This document shows positions 9,489 through 19,054 of a DNA stretch of 32,110 nucleotides, in pieces; position 1 is the first letter of the stretch; every line of letters starts with the position of its first letter. This DNA is from a virus, in IMG/VR virus record IMGVR_UViG_3300006810_000202, positions 1 to 32,110 of that record; one strand, written 5' to 3'. The notes beneath the pieces are model-generated. The model made no database searches, was not told the origin of the DNA, and was given only the letters and a program-made list of their open reading frames with translations. The position numbers and the translations under genes were made by a program.

Positions 9489-9673
9489 TACTTGTTTTCC
9501 AGCTTTTCTATTCGCTCATAAATGGAAATTATACTGCGTTTGATTTCTAAAATATCGTCTTGAAGTTTATCTACTTTACGATAATAATTGCGCTCTACTT
9601 TATATTTATTCAGCGCAGCCACATCTGTGTTGAGTACTGCTCCACTATTATTATCTCTTTTTATATTACTCAT
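9488..9673 (-). CDS. Small coiled-coil protein (61 residues)
   Basis: A small, charged protein. Residues 1-30 hold Asn-Thr-Asp-Val-Ala-Ala-Leu-Asn-Lys-Tyr and a Tyr-Tyr-Arg-Lys motif. Residues 33-60 have heptad-like Leu/Ile spacing that predicts a coiled coil. Similar small proteins sit beside fiber genes in marine T4-like phages, but I know no assigned function. An AGGAAT ribosome-binding site overlaps the stop of the preceding gene, and its own stop overlaps the start of the S74 fiber gene (TAATG), so the two are probably made together. It could be a fiber-assembly chaperone or connector, which is inference from position only. The clean start, stop and overlaps make it a real gene. Confidence 0.8.
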   Translation of the reverse strand: MSNIKRDNNSGAVLNTDVAALNKYKVERNYYRKVDKLQDDILEIKRSIISIYERIEKLENK

Positions 9674-9684
9674 ATCATTAATTC

Positions 9685-12600
9685 CTAAGTCAAGGCGATC
9701 GCTCTATAATCCATAAGTGTAGGTGCATTATGAATATTAGATGATAGTAATTCAATCTTGATAGCAAATCTTCTAAATTCTTGGAATGTTCCATTGCTAC
9801 TTGTGTATTCATAAACACCGGCATTTTTATTTGCGTCTGCAATTCTATATCTAAATTCTTTGTAATCTCTAATATTAGTTTTACTACAGAATGTACCAAC
9901 ACCTTCAAATAATTCTAATTCAGTCCATGGCACAGTTTCAAATCCAGCAGAATCAAATGGGCTCTGTGCTCTTATGTAAACTTTAATATCAGTACCCGTA
10001 GGCCTGTACCCTGTTACTATAACATTTATATCTTCAGCATCTAAATCACTTGCTAATTCAACAGTCTTAGAAACAAAGGCAGAAGAATCAGCAGCTGTAT
10101 TTGATAGTGTATATTGATAAGCTAATAGCTTAGATACTTCAATATCAACAAACGGTGATGAAGTTACATTGCTATTATTTTCCATATTAACAATTAAATC
10201 AAATGATTTCGTGCGTGATGGGTCATTTGATTTACTATAAAGAATAACACCTTTTTGATTGTAGTGGTTATTATCATTAAACTGTAAAGGTAAATCGTAA
10301 GTAATGTTAACATTATCAGGCGATACAAATGTTCCTTCAAATGTTGTAGAAGAAACAGAATCATTTATTTGACTAATAAATGGTTGGAAATAACTAATAT
10401 TAATGTTATCAATAGAAGTAATATCTGCAGTCTTAGTACTATCTAATCCTTTAATCGTTTGACCAACTTGGAATGGTCTTGTTGATGTTGCTGAACTTTC
10501 AGTAAGATGCATTGTTGCTGCATTTCTTTTATCTAGATAAGATAATACGCCAACAGTTACTGGTAAGTGGTCTGTACCATTAACAGAAGCAAAACCCCAA
10601 GGACTTGTAAGTGTAAGCTGTACTGCGCTATCAACACTTGCAATTTTATAAATTCCTATATCACTACCATTTGATATTTTAATAAAGTCGCCATCACTAT
10701 AAATTGTATTTAAATCGCCGCCTGAAGTTACTACATTAGAATTTTGTGTAACATTTACTCCATTAGAAGGTGGAGTTGCAACATATACTGGGTCTTCTTG
10801 GTAAATTTTTTCACCAACATTAAATGCTCCAGTAATGTTATTGACCGTTAAGAACTCGTCATCGTTATTTGTAAGTGTAACAGAACCTGTTGAAGCACTA
10901 AAATTAGCACGTCTTAATGTAAACTTCATGTCTTCATCTTGATAAGAAGACCATGCGCTATTATTTGTTGATGTAAAGAGAACGCCATCACCCCAATCTT
11001 GTACGATTGCTGTACCTTGAGTTGTTCCAGGAGTTAAATCAATACCACCAACTTTAGATGTAAATACTAAATAGTTAGGGTCTGAAGCATCAGGCTGTAA
11101 AACAATGGCATATTCTTTTTCAACATCTAATCTAATAGGTGCATCAAATGCAAATGTTGTTGCTACTGAAGCGTCGTCAGACGTAGCACTTGTTAATTCT
11201 GTATGTAATTTATGTACTTTAGAGAATGGTACAATTTGGTTTGTAGGATAACCATTAATAACTTCACGTACTTGTAAAGTAATACCATTCTTTTCTGTTG
11301 CTACACGTTTAAAGAATACATCAACCTCTGATAGATACACAGAGTTTGAACCGCGGCCCATACCTTTCTTAATAAAGAATGTCTGAGCAATTGGGTCACG
11401 ACCTCTAATTCTTCGAATAACGTTTCGAGTCGTTGTAGTTGTGTTGACATCAAAATCTGGAGCACGAGTTGAAGTTGTTAATGCACTTTTCTCAACACTA
11501 AAGTTATATGCACGATATGTAATAAATCCTTTAGATGTAGATGCAGAATCAATACTTGAATATTGGTTAACGTCTGCAATCTCTAATACACGGTCTCCAA
11601 CATAGAATGTTTCAGCTGGAAGATTAAAGACAGCGTAAATATTACCATTTGCATCTGTGCTTACTGATGTAACACCTTTATCTCCAAGTCTTTCAATTCC
11701 ATCAACTGATGACGCTGTAGAACCTGGTATGATATGAGCATTAACATCTTGACCGTCAAAATAGAAATAATGAGGTGTGTTAGGTCTTAAACCGCTCATA
11801 TAAATTTTAATATCACGAGATGCCATGAATGGCTCAAATTCGAAGTTAGATACAAAGTCACCAACAGGCATATTAATAACTGAATCATTAACAGTAATTT
11901 CACTTGTTCTTGTTGTAATTGTTGTAGTTTGTGTTCCAGCACCACGTCTGCCAGCTCTACCTTCGTCTCGGTCAAATGTAGAAGTAGCTGTAGTATCAGT
12001 CATCGGCAAGAATTGCTGGATATTATCAACAAAATCTCTAAAATGACTTGCAAGGTCTATTTCAAGAGTAACAGGGTTTGTAGTTGTATCGTAAGAAGCG
12101 TCATAAGGTGGAGAAATAACACCTTCACCAATATATTTAAAGAAGTTACTTACGCAGTTTCTAAAGTTTGTTGCATAAGGTTGTGTAATAACATCAACAT
12201 TTGAATCTCTTGTTAATGTAGCAACTTTAGGATTAGTAACTGATGGGAAAATAGTACCACTTGTGTTTGATTTATATTTTAAATCAATAGGGAATGTCTT
12301 AACAGCAGGTGTTAAAATCCTTTGATTAAATGGAACTGCTGACCTAAACTCTGGTGAGTTAATATTAGCTAAAGATAAGTTATTAAATGGTTCTACAACA
12401 AATCCATTTTTAAATCTTGATAAGCCATTTTCATCAAGTATTGTTAAGTTTTGTGTATCAGATTCTAATTGATTTAACGAAATATAGTATGCCATGTTAT
12501 CAATCTTTTTCTCAAGATTGTGCATATCTTTCATTCTGTATGCTTTAACACCAGTTGGCGTAATTCTTACAGCATATTCTCTTTTGCGTTGTGTGTCTGC

Positions 12601-15072
12601 ATCTTTAGATGAAAGCGCAGGGTAACCTGGAACAAAAGCAGTTGCAATTACAAGTTTATCGTTTTCAACTTGAGGTGGAACTGGTCTTGCGTTTTCTTTA
12701 CCTTTTACTAATGAGAATTCACCATAAGAATCTGCAACAATAGAATCAATACGAGCTAAATAGTGCTCAATATCTGTTGTAGCACTTTCATTTATTGCTG
12801 GAATTAATGGCGCACCATAAGTTGAGAATGTTGGTTGAGTAACACCAACATCTTGTGTAGCACTTCCTGCGTTTGCACTAGATTCTGTAGCTGAATAACT
12901 TACACCGGATTCTATATCACAGTGAGGTCTGAAGTCAATACACTCCCTAAGGTTATATTGTACCCCTGTGTCACTCACATGAACCGGTATGTCATTTCTA
13001 TCAAGTGTATTCGGATAACTATTAATTGAGAAGAAGTATTCACCAGTGGACGATGAGAGCTCAAAACACTTAATGTTAACTAGGACAGAACCGTCAGCTG
13101 GCTTAGGTCGTCCTGCGATATATTCAATATAAGATAAATCATAATATTGGTCTTTTTGATTTCGTACTAATCTGAAACTACTTGTAAAGTCTGCACCAGT
13201 GGTATCTTTAATTTCTTTAATTTCAAATACATCTGGGAAACCTAAATTATATTGTGTATCTGAAGCTTGCGCATTACCTGAATAAGTAACTTTAACCCAT
13301 GGCTCGCGAATAACTTTGTTATATGAATCTATTCCGGTAGAACCTGTACCAACTAATCTTCTGTTATGGTAAACAAATACATTAGTATTTGCACCAGAGT
13401 CAATGTTGAAATCCATTTGAGAATTATTTAATGATTTTGTTAATCCAGTAACTGGCCATTGAACACCATTATCAGCAATAACTAAAATGTCGTCTTGTTG
13501 ACAATCAAAATCTTCACCAGGATTTGCAGTTAAAGTAATAGCACCACTTGAGTGAGTAGCAGCAACTCTTTGTCGAACTGGAATGAGTGTGTCTGTTAAT
13601 TCAAATACACTACTTAAACCACTATCAAATATTAATGGCTTCTTAGATACTTCTTTTAATTTATTACCAACTTCAACATAACCGTTACCATCAGATACTC
13701 TATCTAAGTTAGTAATTGGTCCACTTAATGCAATATTAGAAAGATAAAGTCTTGTCGGTGTTAAATTAAGCGCAATAGCTGTTCCTATAGTACCATTAGT
13801 ATTGTCTTGTAAAGTAACTGGAGTGTGGTCAATATCAAGTCTGCCGCTAAATCCTGTAACATCTACATAATGCCCATATTCAATACCAATACTTTGGTTA
13901 TTAACTGTTTCTGTACTTTGAATTTGGTCAATTGTAAATGAACGTTCACCTGAATTTTCTATGCGGAAACCTTTAACATAAGCAACACCTTGACCTAATA
14001 ATGCAGTCACTTCAGTATTTGCTGAACCTTCTGGTATTCTGTCATCGCTTGAAACTGGAAAACTTTCTAATACATAGTTACCTGACTCTTCGTATGTTCT
14101 TCGAGCCATTTCTTCACCGAGGATATTATATTGAGAAACATCTCTTAATCCAACCGCGTTACCATTTTGATAACGAATAATTGTAAAGAAATCAGCATCT
14201 GCATTAGCTTCAGTAGGAGTCTTAACAACTAAATTTGGTGTTAATTTTAATCTATCTGCGCCTGGTGCATTTTCGTTTTTAGAACCATACGCGTTATCAA
14301 ATAATGAGTCGTCTTGTAATGCGCTAACTGTTTGTTCTGTTGTTTCAAATCCTACGTTTTTATCTGAAGGAACATCAGAATAGTTTTCTATAATTAATGT
14401 TTGTTCACTAGCAAATACAAAATGACCTTTTTGGAAAATAATACCAGGTGACATTTGAATACCAAATGCTTTACCTACTCTATCACTAGCAGTTGAAACT
14501 CTAACATCTGGAGACGATGCAAAAATTGGTGTTGGATTAGAGCCACTTGGTGATTGAGTACCGCGCTTATATTTGTATAAATCAATACTAAAAGATTCAC
14601 CAGCTGTAAACTGTGTATAGCTTGCTGTTGTATTTAAATATTTAATCCAAAATGTTGATTGAGGATTTTGTTGTGAAGCTACAGAACCTTTACGCGCTTT
14701 AATAATTTGTGCTTGAAGTCCTGAAATAGAGCCAGTGATAATATAAACATAATCTAGTTCAATAATATCACCAGTGGGGTCTTCTATTACAATACGACTT
14801 TCATATTCAGTTGGGTCAAAAGCAGCAGTATCTTCTAATTTTACATAACGTAAATCGTCAATATTATTAAAGGTACATCCTTTTACGATACTACCTTCTT
14901 TAAAAATATTATCGCCAAATTGTTCAATTTGGTTTTGCAGAATACTTTGTAATTGTGTCAACTCACGAGCTTGAACCGCAAATCCCGGCTTGAACAAGAC
15001 GCGATTGAATTGTTTATCTTGGTCGTAATCGTCAAAATATGGCGATTGATTGAGATTTGTGTTAATAGGCAT
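9685..15072 (-). CDS. Large virion structural protein, DUF4815-type N-terminus (1795 residues)
   Basis: A very large structural protein of the type encoded next to gp8 in marine T4-like phages. The N-terminus (residues about 8-65: Gln-Ser-Pro-Tyr-Phe-Asp-Asp-Tyr, Phe-Lys-Pro-Gly-Phe-Ala-Val-Gln-Ala-Arg-Glu-Leu, then a helix rich in Gln) matches what I recall of the DUF4815 family. Near residues 1080-1110 is a conserved block with Pro-Phe-Met-Ala-Ser-Arg-Asp and Gly-Leu-Arg-Pro-Asn-Thr. Near 1220-1330 is another with Asp-Pro-Ile-Ala-Gln-Thr-Phe-Phe and Val-Asp-Val-Phe-Phe. I infer a peripheral baseplate or fiber-network role from the neighbours (gp8, fibers); it is not proven by sequence. The ATG follows AAGGAAAT 13 nt after the gp8 stop, so it likely shares the gp8 transcript. 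Some cyanophage annotations use the name VrlC for proteins at this place; I am not sure it applies. Confidence 0.85.
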   Translation of the reverse strand: MPINTNLNQSPYFDDYDQDKQFNRVLFKPGFAVQARELTQLQSILQNQIEQFGDNIFKEGSIVKGCTFNNIDDLRYVKLEDTAAFDPTEYESRIVIEDPTGDIIELDYVYIITGSISGLQAQIIKARKGSVASQQNPQSTFWIKYLNTTASYTQFTAGESFSIDLYKYKRGTQSPSGSNPTPIFASSPDVRVSTASDRVGKAFGIQMSPGIIFQKGHFVFASEQTLIIENYSDVPSDKNVGFETTEQTVSALQDDSLFDNAYGSKNENAPGADRLKLTPNLVVKTPTEANADADFFTIIRYQNGNAVGLRDVSQYNILGEEMARRTYEESGNYVLESFPVSSDDRIPEGSANTEVTALLGQGVAYVKGFRIENSGERSFTIDQIQSTETVNNQSIGIEYGHYVDVTGFSGRLDIDHTPVTLQDNTNGTIGTAIALNLTPTRLYLSNIALSGPITNLDRVSDGNGYVEVGNKLKEVSKKPLIFDSGLSSVFELTDTLIPVRQRVAATHSSGAITLTANPGEDFDCQQDDILVIADNGVQWPVTGLTKSLNNSQMDFNIDSGANTNVFVYHNRRLVGTGSTGIDSYNKVIREPWVKVTYSGNAQASDTQYNLGFPDVFEIKEIKDTTGADFTSSFRLVRNQKDQYYDLSYIEYIAGRPKPADGSVLVNIKCFELSSSTGEYFFSINSYPNTLDRNDIPVHVSDTGVQYNLRECIDFRPHCDIESGVSYSATESSANAGSATQDVGVTQPTFSTYGAPLIPAINESATTDIEHYLARIDSIVADSYGEFSLVKGKENARPVPPQVENDKLVIATAFVPGYPALSSKDADTQRKREYAVRITPTGVKAYRMKDMHNLEKKIDNMAYYISLNQLESDTQNLTILDENGLSRFKNGFVVEPFNNLSLANINSPEFRSAVPFNQRILTPAVKTFPIDLKYKSNTSGTIFPSVTNPKVATLTRDSNVDVITQPYATNFRNCVSNFFKYIGEGVISPPYDASYDTTTNPVTLEIDLASHFRDFVDNIQQFLPMTDTTATSTFDRDEGRAGRRGAGTQTTTITTRTSEITVNDSVINMPVGDFVSNFEFEPFMASRDIKIYMSGLRPNTPHYFYFDGQDVNAHIIPGSTASSVDGIERLGDKGVTSVSTDANGNIYAVFNLPAETFYVGDRVLEIADVNQYSSIDSASTSKGFITYRAYNFSVEKSALTTSTRAPDFDVNTTTTTRNVIRRIRGRDPIAQTFFIKKGMGRGSNSVYLSEVDVFFKRVATEKNGITLQVREVINGYPTNQIVPFSKVHKLHTELTSATSDDASVATTFAFDAPIRLDVEKEYAIVLQPDASDPNYLVFTSKVGGIDLTPGTTQGTAIVQDWGDGVLFTSTNNSAWSSYQDEDMKFTLRRANFSASTGSVTLTNNDDEFLTVNNITGAFNVGEKIYQEDPVYVATPPSNGVNVTQNSNVVTSGGDLNTIYSDGDFIKISNGSDIGIYKIASVDSAVQLTLTSPWGFASVNGTDHLPVTVGVLSYLDKRNAATMHLTESSATSTRPFQVGQTIKGLDSTKTADITSIDNINISYFQPFISQINDSVSSTTFEGTFVSPDNVNITYDLPLQFNDNNHYNQKGVILYSKSNDPSRTKSFDLIVNMENNSNVTSSPFVDIEVSKLLAYQYTLSNTAADSSAFVSKTVELASDLDAEDINVIVTGYRPTGTDIKVYIRAQSPFDSAGFETVPWTELELFEGVGTFCSKTNIRDYKEFRYRIADANKNAGVYEYTSSNGTFQEFRRFAIKIELLSSNIHNAPTLMDYRAIALT

Positions 15073-15085
15073 TTATATTATTTCC

Positions 15086-16741
15086 TTAAAATTCCAGTAC
15101 AAACTTAAATTCCTCACGAGATAGGTCGGTCCTAGCAAGTGGGAAGAAGTTCTCCATAAAGTAAACTTCACCAGTTTTCTGCATATAATCTGATAGTGTA
15201 ACATTTGAGGCTACCGGACTATTTATATTGATTGTCTGGCCAGTTTCGTTTCTAAATGGTAAGTTTAAATCTAATGGGACATCGTTTGTATTATTTGTAT
15301 GTAATTGACCTGTATTAGCATTATTTGAATATGGTCCTAAATACTCAGCAAGATAAACCGTATTTGCTGATGCATCAACTTCGTGTACTTTTGCACTAAA
15401 TACTGTATCGTTATTACTGTCTACTTGAATAATTGTACTGTTTGCAGATACTTTATTATAGTCATCTGTTACTATTGCAATTCTATTATCAAATATATTA
15501 GCTGTAAACCCTGTATCAAATTCGGGCGAACGTACTATACCTATACCACCATAAGTATTTACATCGCCAATTAATGTATTATCTTCTGCTGTAATATATC
15601 CATAAAAACCAAAATGCTTGCATCTAAATTCGTCGATTAAATTAAATCCATGACCGCCAGGTGGAGATAAACGAGGTCGTATTAACGCACGAACATCTGT
15701 TGTTGTTTCATCTTCCGGTAAAAATGAATTAGCGCCTGGGTCAATAACGCTCGCAACAGCATTAGTATAACCACTTCCTTCGTCTAAAACTGTAACCGAA
15801 GTTATTCTATTATTTACAACATTTGGTATTGCTACTGCGCCTGTACCATCTCCAATTATATTAAGTCTAGGTATAATTTTAAAATTAGCATTACTTTGTA
15901 CACCAGATAAATCAGGTGTAGCTACTCCAGTTAGTAATTCTGCGCCAACTCTAATTTCAGCATTACCTGTAGCTTGATTATAGCTATAATAAGTAATTTG
16001 GAATAATCTAGAAATTCCATTAGATGGATTAGTTGTGTAAATATATTGGCCTGTAAAGTAATTAGTTACAGGGCTCCAATTATCTGAAAACGGTGTTACA
16101 TTTAAAACGCCAGACGCGAATGGTGTCTGAATTAATCCACCTGTATATTCATCATATCCGAAATTATCATCTGGATTTGTTACAACTATATCTGAAATTG
16201 TGCTTGCAGTATTAGCTGATGGGTTATTAGGAGATGGTGTAGGTGTAATTGGCACATAACCAATTGCGTTATAAGAATCAAATTCTAATGAAGAAATAAC
16301 ATACATGTATTTCCAAACATATCCATCAGCAGTTAGATAAATTTGACTAGTATTCGTTGGGTCATAACTAGGTGGTGTACTAGCAGCTCCACCATTATTA
16401 TTGTTTAAGCATTTAAATACACGGTAATCACCCGTATCATTATCGTTTGGACCTACTACTGCATAAAATCTTTGGTCTGTTAAATTAACTGCATCATCAT
16501 ATTCAACATATACTTGACCAACCTGCCAAGGATAGTATTTAATCATAAAATGAATGTCATCTTGAAGTACTTTTTTACCAAAAAGTGTGCGCTCTAAAAA
16601 TCCTGTTTTAGAAGCTTGAGCATCTTCAGGTGAAAAAGTGTCAATACCAGAAACGAAAACATAGTAATCGTTATTAGCAAGGTCATCAATAAATAACCTT
16701 GTTACATCTGTTTTAAAACTATTGCTTAATATTTCTGCCAT
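15086..16741 (-). CDS. 8: Baseplate wedge protein gp8
   Basis: A 551-residue homologue of T4 gp8, a wedge component that binds next to gp6, gp7 and gp10. The first third carries the wedge-type pattern Trp-Gln-Val-Gly-Gln, Tyr-Arg-Val-Phe-Lys-Cys-Leu and Asp-Gly-Tyr-Val-Trp-Lys-Tyr-Met. The last 30 residues (Thr-Gly-Glu-Val-Tyr-Phe-Met-Glu-Asn and Glu-Glu-Phe-Lys-Phe-Val-Leu-Glu-Phe) match the T4 gp8 C-terminus as I recall it. T4 gp8 has 334 residues; the extra length lies mostly in the middle, about 175-370, including a Gly-Ser-Gly-Tyr-Thr loop repeat. A late-promoter motif sits 28 bp upstream. The ribosome-binding site is weak (a GAG about 15 nt before ATG). Confidence 0.88.
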   Translation of the reverse strand: MAEILSNSFKTDVTRLFIDDLANNDYYVFVSGIDTFSPEDAQASKTGFLERTLFGKKVLQDDIHFMIKYYPWQVGQVYVEYDDAVNLTDQRFYAVVGPNDNDTGDYRVFKCLNNNNGGAASTPPSYDPTNTSQIYLTADGYVWKYMYVISSLEFDSYNAIGYVPITPTPSPNNPSANTASTISDIVVTNPDDNFGYDEYTGGLIQTPFASGVLNVTPFSDNWSPVTNYFTGQYIYTTNPSNGISRLFQITYYSYNQATGNAEIRVGAELLTGVATPDLSGVQSNANFKIIPRLNIIGDGTGAVAIPNVVNNRITSVTVLDEGSGYTNAVASVIDPGANSFLPEDETTTDVRALIRPRLSPPGGHGFNLIDEFRCKHFGFYGYITAEDNTLIGDVNTYGGIGIVRSPEFDTGFTANIFDNRIAIVTDDYNKVSANSTIIQVDSNNDTVFSAKVHEVDASANTVYLAEYLGPYSNNANTGQLHTNNTNDVPLDLNLPFRNETGQTININSPVASNVTLSDYMQKTGEVYFMENFFPLARTDLSREEFKFVLEF

Positions 16742-16768
16742 TTTGAATTAGACTCTAACCGTTTTTAT

Positions 16769-16776
16769 TATTTATT
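16769..16776 (-). promoter_or_regulatory. T4-type late promoter motif (AATAAATA) before gp8
   Basis: The minus strand reads AATAAATAATAA in the 42-bp gap between the subtilase gene and gp8, ending 28 bp before the gp8 ATG. It has the same extended form and spacing as the motif before the giant adhesin. It would start a gp8 / large structural protein / fiber transcript. No hairpin terminator was seen in the gap, so readthrough from upstream is also likely. Confidence 0.55.
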
Positions 16777-16783
16777 CCCAGCC

Positions 16784-19051
16784 TCAAGATGTGAAAGAAA
16801 CTTTTTGTCTCGGCCACGCTCTACCTGAAGTCGGTCTTCGTTTAAATGTTGTTTGCGGACTACCACCTGCGATATATTTACCTGTTCCCATACGTACTCC
16901 CCATGGAATATGTACTCTTAAAGGTGGTGTTCCATATAATTCTGTTAAATCAGCTCCACCATTTTGATAATCATTATCAGAAACGCGATTAACGTTACTT
17001 GATGAATATAATTTAGATGATGCTACATTTCCTGCTGGATAAATTGCTGGAGGAGTTTGTTTACTTCCTGCAACATTTGAAAAATTAATTCCTTCCATAC
17101 CTTCACCAATTAAATTTTCTTTTGCTGATTGCACCATTAACTCTTTTAATTGTGCAATACTTGGATATACTCCTCGTTGAGTAAAGTAATGTTCTAAAAA
17201 TACTGTTGCACATCCAGCTGCAACCGGCGCAGCACAACTTGTTCCACTAAAATATCCCCACTTACCATCTAAGAAAGTAGTTGTAGGATATGATGTCCAA
17301 GTATAAGCACCATAAGCAGCAAAATCAATCATTGGACCTCGACTACTATAATCGTCCATTAATCTATTAACGTCGTCTTGTTGACAAGCTGCAATTGTAA
17401 ATTGATTATCTCCACCTTCTACTTCAATTCTAAGTGGATAATATGACGCTTGAGCACCCTGTGTTGAATTAGTAAATTGATTTCTACCATCACCATCTAA
17501 AGTATTTGTTACATAACTAACGCCAGCATCTACTCTTACTGTAGTATTAAATCTTGGGTCTGTTGGACTTACAGCAACATGTGCATTATTACCTGCACTC
17601 TTAAAATGATAAATTCCATTATAGCTATTATATTGAGACATTACTGTATCAAAGAAAGAACCTCGAGATTGGTCAGGAATAGAAATCATCCATTTATCAG
17701 TACTATCTGCAGGGTCTTGGATAACTCTCGGAATAATTAAGTTATCTGCAAATGCTCTATAATCTCCTTGCCAAGAGCTTGTGTCTTTTATACACGAAAT
17801 ATTACCAGTCATAGCTGGATGGAAATCACAAACATAATCATAATTAGTTGTAGCGTCTGGCATTGTAAATGTGACTGTACTTGTTCCTTGACCACTTACT
17901 CCTGGAACATTACTACCTCCAGTAGTTCTGACATATAATGGATGTCCACCAGAAGCTTGGTTGTCAATAATCACAGTATCTCCTGGATTACATACAATTC
18001 CTCTATTATTAATAGGAGAGTTTGCAGATGTTCCTTCGTAAACTCTATCTTCACCAGTAACTATGTACGCGCTTGAACCTGAAGCTGTCATTGTAATATT
18101 CCAGGTTGCTGCTTGGATATCACCACGATTTATTGTTGTTGAATTACCATCTTCATCATAAGCTACAATTTGATTTATATCATCAATAATATAGAATTTT
18201 TCGTGGTCAACACTAGAATATCCCCATGCTCCAGTTACGACTGTTGCATTACGAACACCTGTTGCTGGATTTACTGCTTTAGTAATATGCCACTGAAGTG
18301 CGCCATAATACGCATTAGATACACCATCAGATAAGTATAAAACTCTAAGTGTTGATTTTTTACCCCAACCGCAATACTTGCCGCCAGCTGCACTTAATAC
18401 ACCAATCGCATGAGATGAAAACCAGTCTGAACTAGGATTTGAAACTTGATTGTTACGAGCTGAACTTAATGCTCCGGAAACTGTTGACCATTCCATTGGA
18501 ACAAACTTAGAATTAGTAGAATCCCATTCTTCAAAATCTACATGGTCTTCGTGACCTGCATTACCTGAGAATGGAGTACCTGCTTCAATAGCAACAATAT
18601 CTACATATTCACCAAGGAAATTACTTTTAGTTGCATCTTCAAATTCAGTATCACCAAAAAATCCTATCGGTGGAGTTGCAGGATTTAGTCCTGTGCCATC
18701 TAATTCAAACTCACTGGTAAAATACATATTTGTTCCAGTATAGTCTTTACCATTTTTTGTGCTTGGTGATGATGGTGTATATCTTGTAATGTGACTAACA
18801 TCAGGTCCAGTATATCTTGGAGTTGATGATGGATACGTAATTAAATCAACAACAGGCTTTTCAGGTAAACATTCAATAACTTTATCACTTGTATTTAATT
18901 GAGCCGATTCTTCATCAGTTAATCTCATACATATAATAGCATCCCAAAGGTCAAAGTTATTGACCACTTCCATTCCAGCTGCTTCATTAGCTAAGAACGA
19001 AGCTTCGTCTGTACCTGGTTGGAGGATTACGTTATGAATACGTTTAGCCAT
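16784..19051 (-). CDS. Subtilisin-like (S8) virion protease with inserted cupredoxin domain
   Basis: A 755-residue subtilase-fold protein in a baseplate gene cluster. Residues 1-66 resemble an I9-type propeptide that would chaperone and inhibit the enzyme. The core shows a His box at Ser-Ser-His214-Ala-Ile-Gly-Val, the oxyanion Asn at Ala-Gly-Asn488 and the nucleophile in Gly-Thr-Ser605-Cys-Ala-Ala-Pro. The strand that should carry the catalytic Asp reads Val-Ala-Ile-Glu156-Ala-Gly, so Glu replaces Asp. Residues about 305-421 are an insert with a cupredoxin pattern: His360, Cys408, His411 and Met414, with the C-x2-H-x2-M spacing of amicyanin. Cys354 and Cys420 flank it. No signal peptide or membrane segment is seen, which fits a virion protein released by lysis. 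It starts 3 bp after the gp10-like gene. It might mature virion proteins, cut host-surface proteins, or be a non-catalytic scaffold. Substrate and activity are unknown. Confidence 0.85.
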   Translation of the reverse strand: MAKRIHNVILQPGTDEASFLANEAAGMEVVNNFDLWDAIICMRLTDEESAQLNTSDKVIECLPEKPVVDLITYPSSTPRYTGPDVSHITRYTPSSPSTKNGKDYTGTNMYFTSEFELDGTGLNPATPPIGFFGDTEFEDATKSNFLGEYVDIVAIEAGTPFSGNAGHEDHVDFEEWDSTNSKFVPMEWSTVSGALSSARNNQVSNPSSDWFSSHAIGVLSAAGGKYCGWGKKSTLRVLYLSDGVSNAYYGALQWHITKAVNPATGVRNATVVTGAWGYSSVDHEKFYIIDDINQIVAYDEDGNSTTINRGDIQAATWNITMTASGSSAYIVTGEDRVYEGTSANSPINNRGIVCNPGDTVIIDNQASGGHPLYVRTTGGSNVPGVSGQGTSTVTFTMPDATTNYDYVCDFHPAMTGNISCIKDTSSWQGDYRAFADNLIIPRVIQDPADSTDKWMISIPDQSRGSFFDTVMSQYNSYNGIYHFKSAGNNAHVAVSPTDPRFNTTVRVDAGVSYVTNTLDGDGRNQFTNSTQGAQASYYPLRIEVEGGDNQFTIAACQQDDVNRLMDDYSSRGPMIDFAAYGAYTWTSYPTTTFLDGKWGYFSGTSCAAPVAAGCATVFLEHYFTQRGVYPSIAQLKELMVQSAKENLIGEGMEGINFSNVAGSKQTPPAIYPAGNVASSKLYSSSNVNRVSDNDYQNGGADLTELYGTPPLRVHIPWGVRMGTGKYIAGGSPQTTFKRRPTSGRAWPRQKVSFTS

Positions 19052-19054
19052 TTA

